NCBI RefSeq assembly: GCF_910596095.1
Contig: NC_056548.1
Span: 6,287,151-6,351,150 of the forward strand
DNA from: Thunnus maccoyii
Lineage: Eukaryota > Chordata > Actinopteri > Scombriformes > Scombridae
Reading direction: 5' to 3'
DNA length: 64,000 nt
Shown here: positions 61,305 to 64,000 of the stretch, in pieces
How the letters are laid out: the number at the start of each line of letters is the position of its first letter
How positions within the stretch are numbered: position 1 is the stretch's first letter
The notes under the pieces: model-generated
Database searches by the model: none
Told to the model about the DNA's origin: nothing
Seen by the model: the letters and a program-made list of their open reading frames with translations, nothing else
Program-made: the position numbers and the translations under genes

Positions 61305-63942
61305 CTAAGAGGAAGAATGACAATCAGATATCTGTCTGATGTACAATCCTTTAACATATGACATACACTGGCCTTATTGTTCAACAGACAACTTAACGGG
61401 AAGTAATAATATACAAGCAGGAAGTGTGGATTGGTTGCTTTGTGAGACCACAGTCAATATTTTGTTCCAACGTATGGAGAAAAGACCACAAGTCTGCATA
61501 GTCATCATTTGATAGCCGACGTTGACAAATCTGGGAGTTTTTGCATGTTACAAATACAGATCAGTCTGATCAGCAAGTATTGCCAGTGAGGCCAAAGCCT
61601 AAAGGTTTGTTCAGACAGAATGCAAAGCGAATATTCGCCTCATTTGTGTGGATTTGACCGCTGGACCTTTTGTGTTTATTGTTTGTCTGTGGGAGTATTT
61701 TCAGTTCAGCTTCTGACTGAACTTATAAATCACCAGAGACTCCAGTTCTTTCTGTTATTTCCCTAAAATGTCCTCTTCTCTCCTTTTCTCTCTTGTCTCT
61801 GTATATGAATAGATAATAGATAGAAATAGATTCATGAAGTTCTGTGAAATCGCTCAAGTTGAAACATTTTCATTCGCTTTGCCTTCTGTCCGAACACACA
61901 GTAATACAGCTTTTTTCCTAGTCCCCAAATGATTCACTACAGCACCATATGTGTATTAATCCACGGCTGAAAATAGACCCTAAAAATGCACCATTCACTC
62001 TAGTTTGAATGTCATTTACTAAAAACTACAGTGGCCAGCTGTTTTGGGAAATTTAGTTTCCCAAAAGAAGCGATGGACTTGCAGCTGAGTGCCACAGAAA
62101 GGGTAGGGAAGTGAGAAAGTATTGATTTGGTGACACTAAGAAAAATCTAGAATAACACCAGTCTTGTCCTTTAGATACAAAGGTGAGCTACTGCGCAACC
62201 GCAAAAAAGGTACAGAAAGAACCATTTGGATACAGTGTCCTCAGTTTAACTCACCATGTCTGCCAATGCAATATACAGGAACATTCCTCCTGCGATGGCA
62301 AAGATTGCGTTGGGGGCAAAGTTGCTCCCGAGCAGGATACCGAGCACAAGGCCGACGTAACACGACACTGCTGACAGCAAGTTGAAGAATATGGCTTGTG
62401 GGACGGTCATACCAGCGTTCAGCAGGATCACAAAGTCACCTGCAGACGGAAAAAAAACATATGTTTTTACACAATAATGGGAGCAACTGAGGTTTTAACA
62501 TTATCTAAAAAGCAATGTGTTTGTGTTTTTCTCTCTCTTGTACTTCTGAAGGATATTGATGACTTTGTGCTCTGTAAAAAAGAAAAAGTTTATGAAGTAA
62601 TTGTTTAAAAGTGCTTCCACTACCTGCCTTTCCACTTCACTACATAATGGGGAATCCTGCTACGAGGCAGCGACTGACATTTCTAACATGCATCAGGTAG
62701 AAGCTTCACTCTCATACTGGCATTTACATTATTCCCTCTTCACTAGACATGTCCGTTCACTCTCTGAACTAAAAAAGAAGAAGATGACTACATTAAAATA
62801 TTCTTTATTATGTTTACGTGACCAGAAAAGAAGAAAAACCTGTGCAATGACACCGGTATGAAACATTGAATACAATAGACCTGCAATGAATAATACTTAA
62901 AAGTCTTCGTTGACATTTATATTTCATTAGTTTTTGTTGATTCAAATCTATGATATGTTTTGAGGCTGTGCTGCTGTTGTATTGGATTGCTTTATATTTA
63001 AAGGTGTTTCTAATATTTTGTCCGGCTGATATTCATATATGGAGGAGCAAACATATTAGAAACAACTCACAATATAATGCTGCCCAGTTCAATAATAAAA
63101 TAACACATAAAAACTGACCATAGAGTTGAATTAACACCTCTCTGACAAATATTCAGACTTATAAGCTTTACAAATGTAGTATTTACTACAGGACTATTGC
63201 ATTACAGGTGTTTCAGGCCAGTCAGTGTGTAACATATGGAGTTGGGACACACTATATCAAGAGATACAGTATTGATGCAGTTCTGCAGTTTTACAGTAGA
63301 GGTCGATAAAGATTCTTAATAGCTATTTAAGTTTAAGTGAACAGATACAACCTGCTTCTACTAATTTCTCCTTAAGTATCTTTAAGGTTGGAATATAAAT
63401 ACATATTCATGTTGTTCCAGCTCTTCATTGAAGATATGTGATGTTTATAATGAGGGAAATATTCAGTCCATAAGATGAAAAACCCCAAGACTGCACCATT
63501 CCTTCATATGGAAATGCTCTTGATATCATGTGCAGCATTTCTTATACACATTTCCCCAAAATTCAGCTTGAAATGTTTAGTGTCTTTATAAAACTGTGGG
63601 ATCTCCAGTATGATTTCCAATAAAGTTCTGTGAGTTTGAACAATGTTTGGCTGCACAGTGTTGAGTTTGTACTGACCGACCTACCAGTGGGCCCACTGGG
63701 GTTGAATTATGGATGATGTTTACTTATCACTCACCCAGCTCATGTGGAAACTCCTCACATACTATGGCCGTGGACGTACTGAACCCTGTCAGTACCGACA
63801 CTGTGAACGAGGCGCCGATAGCCAGGCCGTCGATGAAGTTGTGCAGCGCGTCGCTCAGAGTTATCATCCATGCCACCGTCTTGATGCTTTTGATGTGTTG
63901 CCCACGCAGCCAGTAACACATCACGCCGGACGACTGGACGTC
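61158..63942 (-). CDS. slc39a8: SLC39A8 (ZIP8) metal transporter, last three coding exons, 5'-partial
   Basis: ZIP8 is a LIV-1-subfamily ZIP transporter importing Zn2+, Mn2+ (and Fe2+, Cd2+), probably with bicarbonate, at the plasma membrane and lysosome. Exons 63735-63942, 62255-62439 and 61158-61304, all GT-AG, phases agreeing, give the C-terminal ~179 residues. Visible: TM4 '[13 protein letters not shown]' (metal-binding H/N/D); TM5 '[14 protein letters not shown]', where the first His of the usual HEXPHE motif is Glu, a feature of ZIP8 and ZIP14 only; TM6-7 '[20 protein letters not shown]'; and the C-terminal TM8 '[12 protein letters not shown]' ending AGEINLG. The ending resembles ZIP8 (…AGEIELE) more than ZIP14 (…GQIQIG), hence the name. 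The 5' exons lie beyond 64000. Confidence 0.9.
61945..62065. repeat. Dispersed repeat family C, inverted copy
   Basis: Contains 'gctgaaaatagaccctaaaa' and 'cagtggccagctgttttggg', the reverse complement of 28690-28860. Lies in an slc39a8 intron. Confidence 0.65.
62255..62439 (-). CDS. slc39a8: slc39a8 coding exon
   Basis: Acceptor 'cgtctgcag', donor 'gtgagt'. Phase 1 to 0. Encodes the rest of TM5, '[20 protein letters not shown]' and '[13 protein letters not shown]'. Confidence 0.93.
62450..63730. other. slc39a8 intron, no recognised feature
   Basis: About 1.3 kb of AT-rich DNA between two slc39a8 exons. No repeat family or RNA gene that I recognise. Confidence 0.6.
63735..63942 (-). CDS. 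slc39a8: slc39a8 coding exon with TM4-TM5 metal site
   Basis: Acceptor 'aactctcccag' (a poor pyrimidine tract), donor 'gtgagt'. Phase 0 to 1. Contains '[20 protein letters not shown]' and '[12 protein letters not shown]'. The codon for Gly of HELGD is split across the donor. Confidence 0.93.
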
Positions 63943-64000
63943 CTGGGAGAGTTTTAAAAAAATTAAACATTTTGTGGGCACGTGGCTCGTGCTACTGTTT

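Overview
This is a vertebrate, almost certainly percomorph teleost, nuclear window. Evidence: split genes with GT-AG introns, proteins whose closest remembered relatives are vertebrate ALMS1, DCTN1, NAT8 and SLC39A8, abundant (CA)n microsatellites, and several dispersed repeat families typical of fish genomes (hAT-like and TTAA-flanked foldback elements, a Tc1-like relic, a tRNA-derived SINE, LINE fragments). No bacterial operon, CRISPR array or rRNA is present.

Layout. (1) 483-4734, + strand: the last eight coding exons of alms1 (Alstrom syndrome protein, centrosome/basal body), including the C-terminal ALMS motif; the 5' part lies outside the window. (2) 7293-46816, - strand: a complete dctn1 gene (dynactin p150Glued) in 32 coding exons, two of them optional or candidate microexons, giving about 1271 residues (1279 with the 24-nt cassette). 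Every intron phase closes. 3'UTR runs to a poly(A) signal near 5092, so dctn1 and alms1 are convergent with 3' ends only about 150-200 nt apart. (3) 54257-54922, - strand: an intact single-exon NAT8/camello-type GNAT acetyltransferase, probably with a non-coding first exon near 58127. (4) 61158-63942, - strand: the last three coding exons of slc39a8 (ZIP8 metal transporter), 5' part outside the window.

How the genes work. They do not form one pathway. ALMS1 and dynactin both act at centrosomes/cilia and on microtubules, NAT8 is an ER acetyltransferase, ZIP8 is a plasma-membrane Zn/Mn importer. The shared chromosomal location of ALMS1, NAT8 and DCTN1 also holds on human 2p13, so part of the linkage is old.

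The most interesting structure is inside dctn1. Four tiny exons (32, 21, 18 and 21 nt) encode the basic stretch after the CAP-Gly domain. Two of them follow 65-110-nt near-pure pyrimidine tracts. The 12 nt just upstream of the 18-nt exon read, in frame, Met-Met-Arg-Gln, which matches the N-terminus I remember for the CAP-Gly-less p135 isoform, and a GC-rich, promoter-like segment lies upstream of it. A 24-nt cassette candidate, a 12-nt microexon, a NAGNAG acceptor and TG-repeat splice sites add to the picture.

Introns and intergenic DNA are mostly dispersed repeats, with nested insertions and readable target-site duplications (8 bp for the hAT-like family, TTAA for another, TA for the Tc1-like relic).
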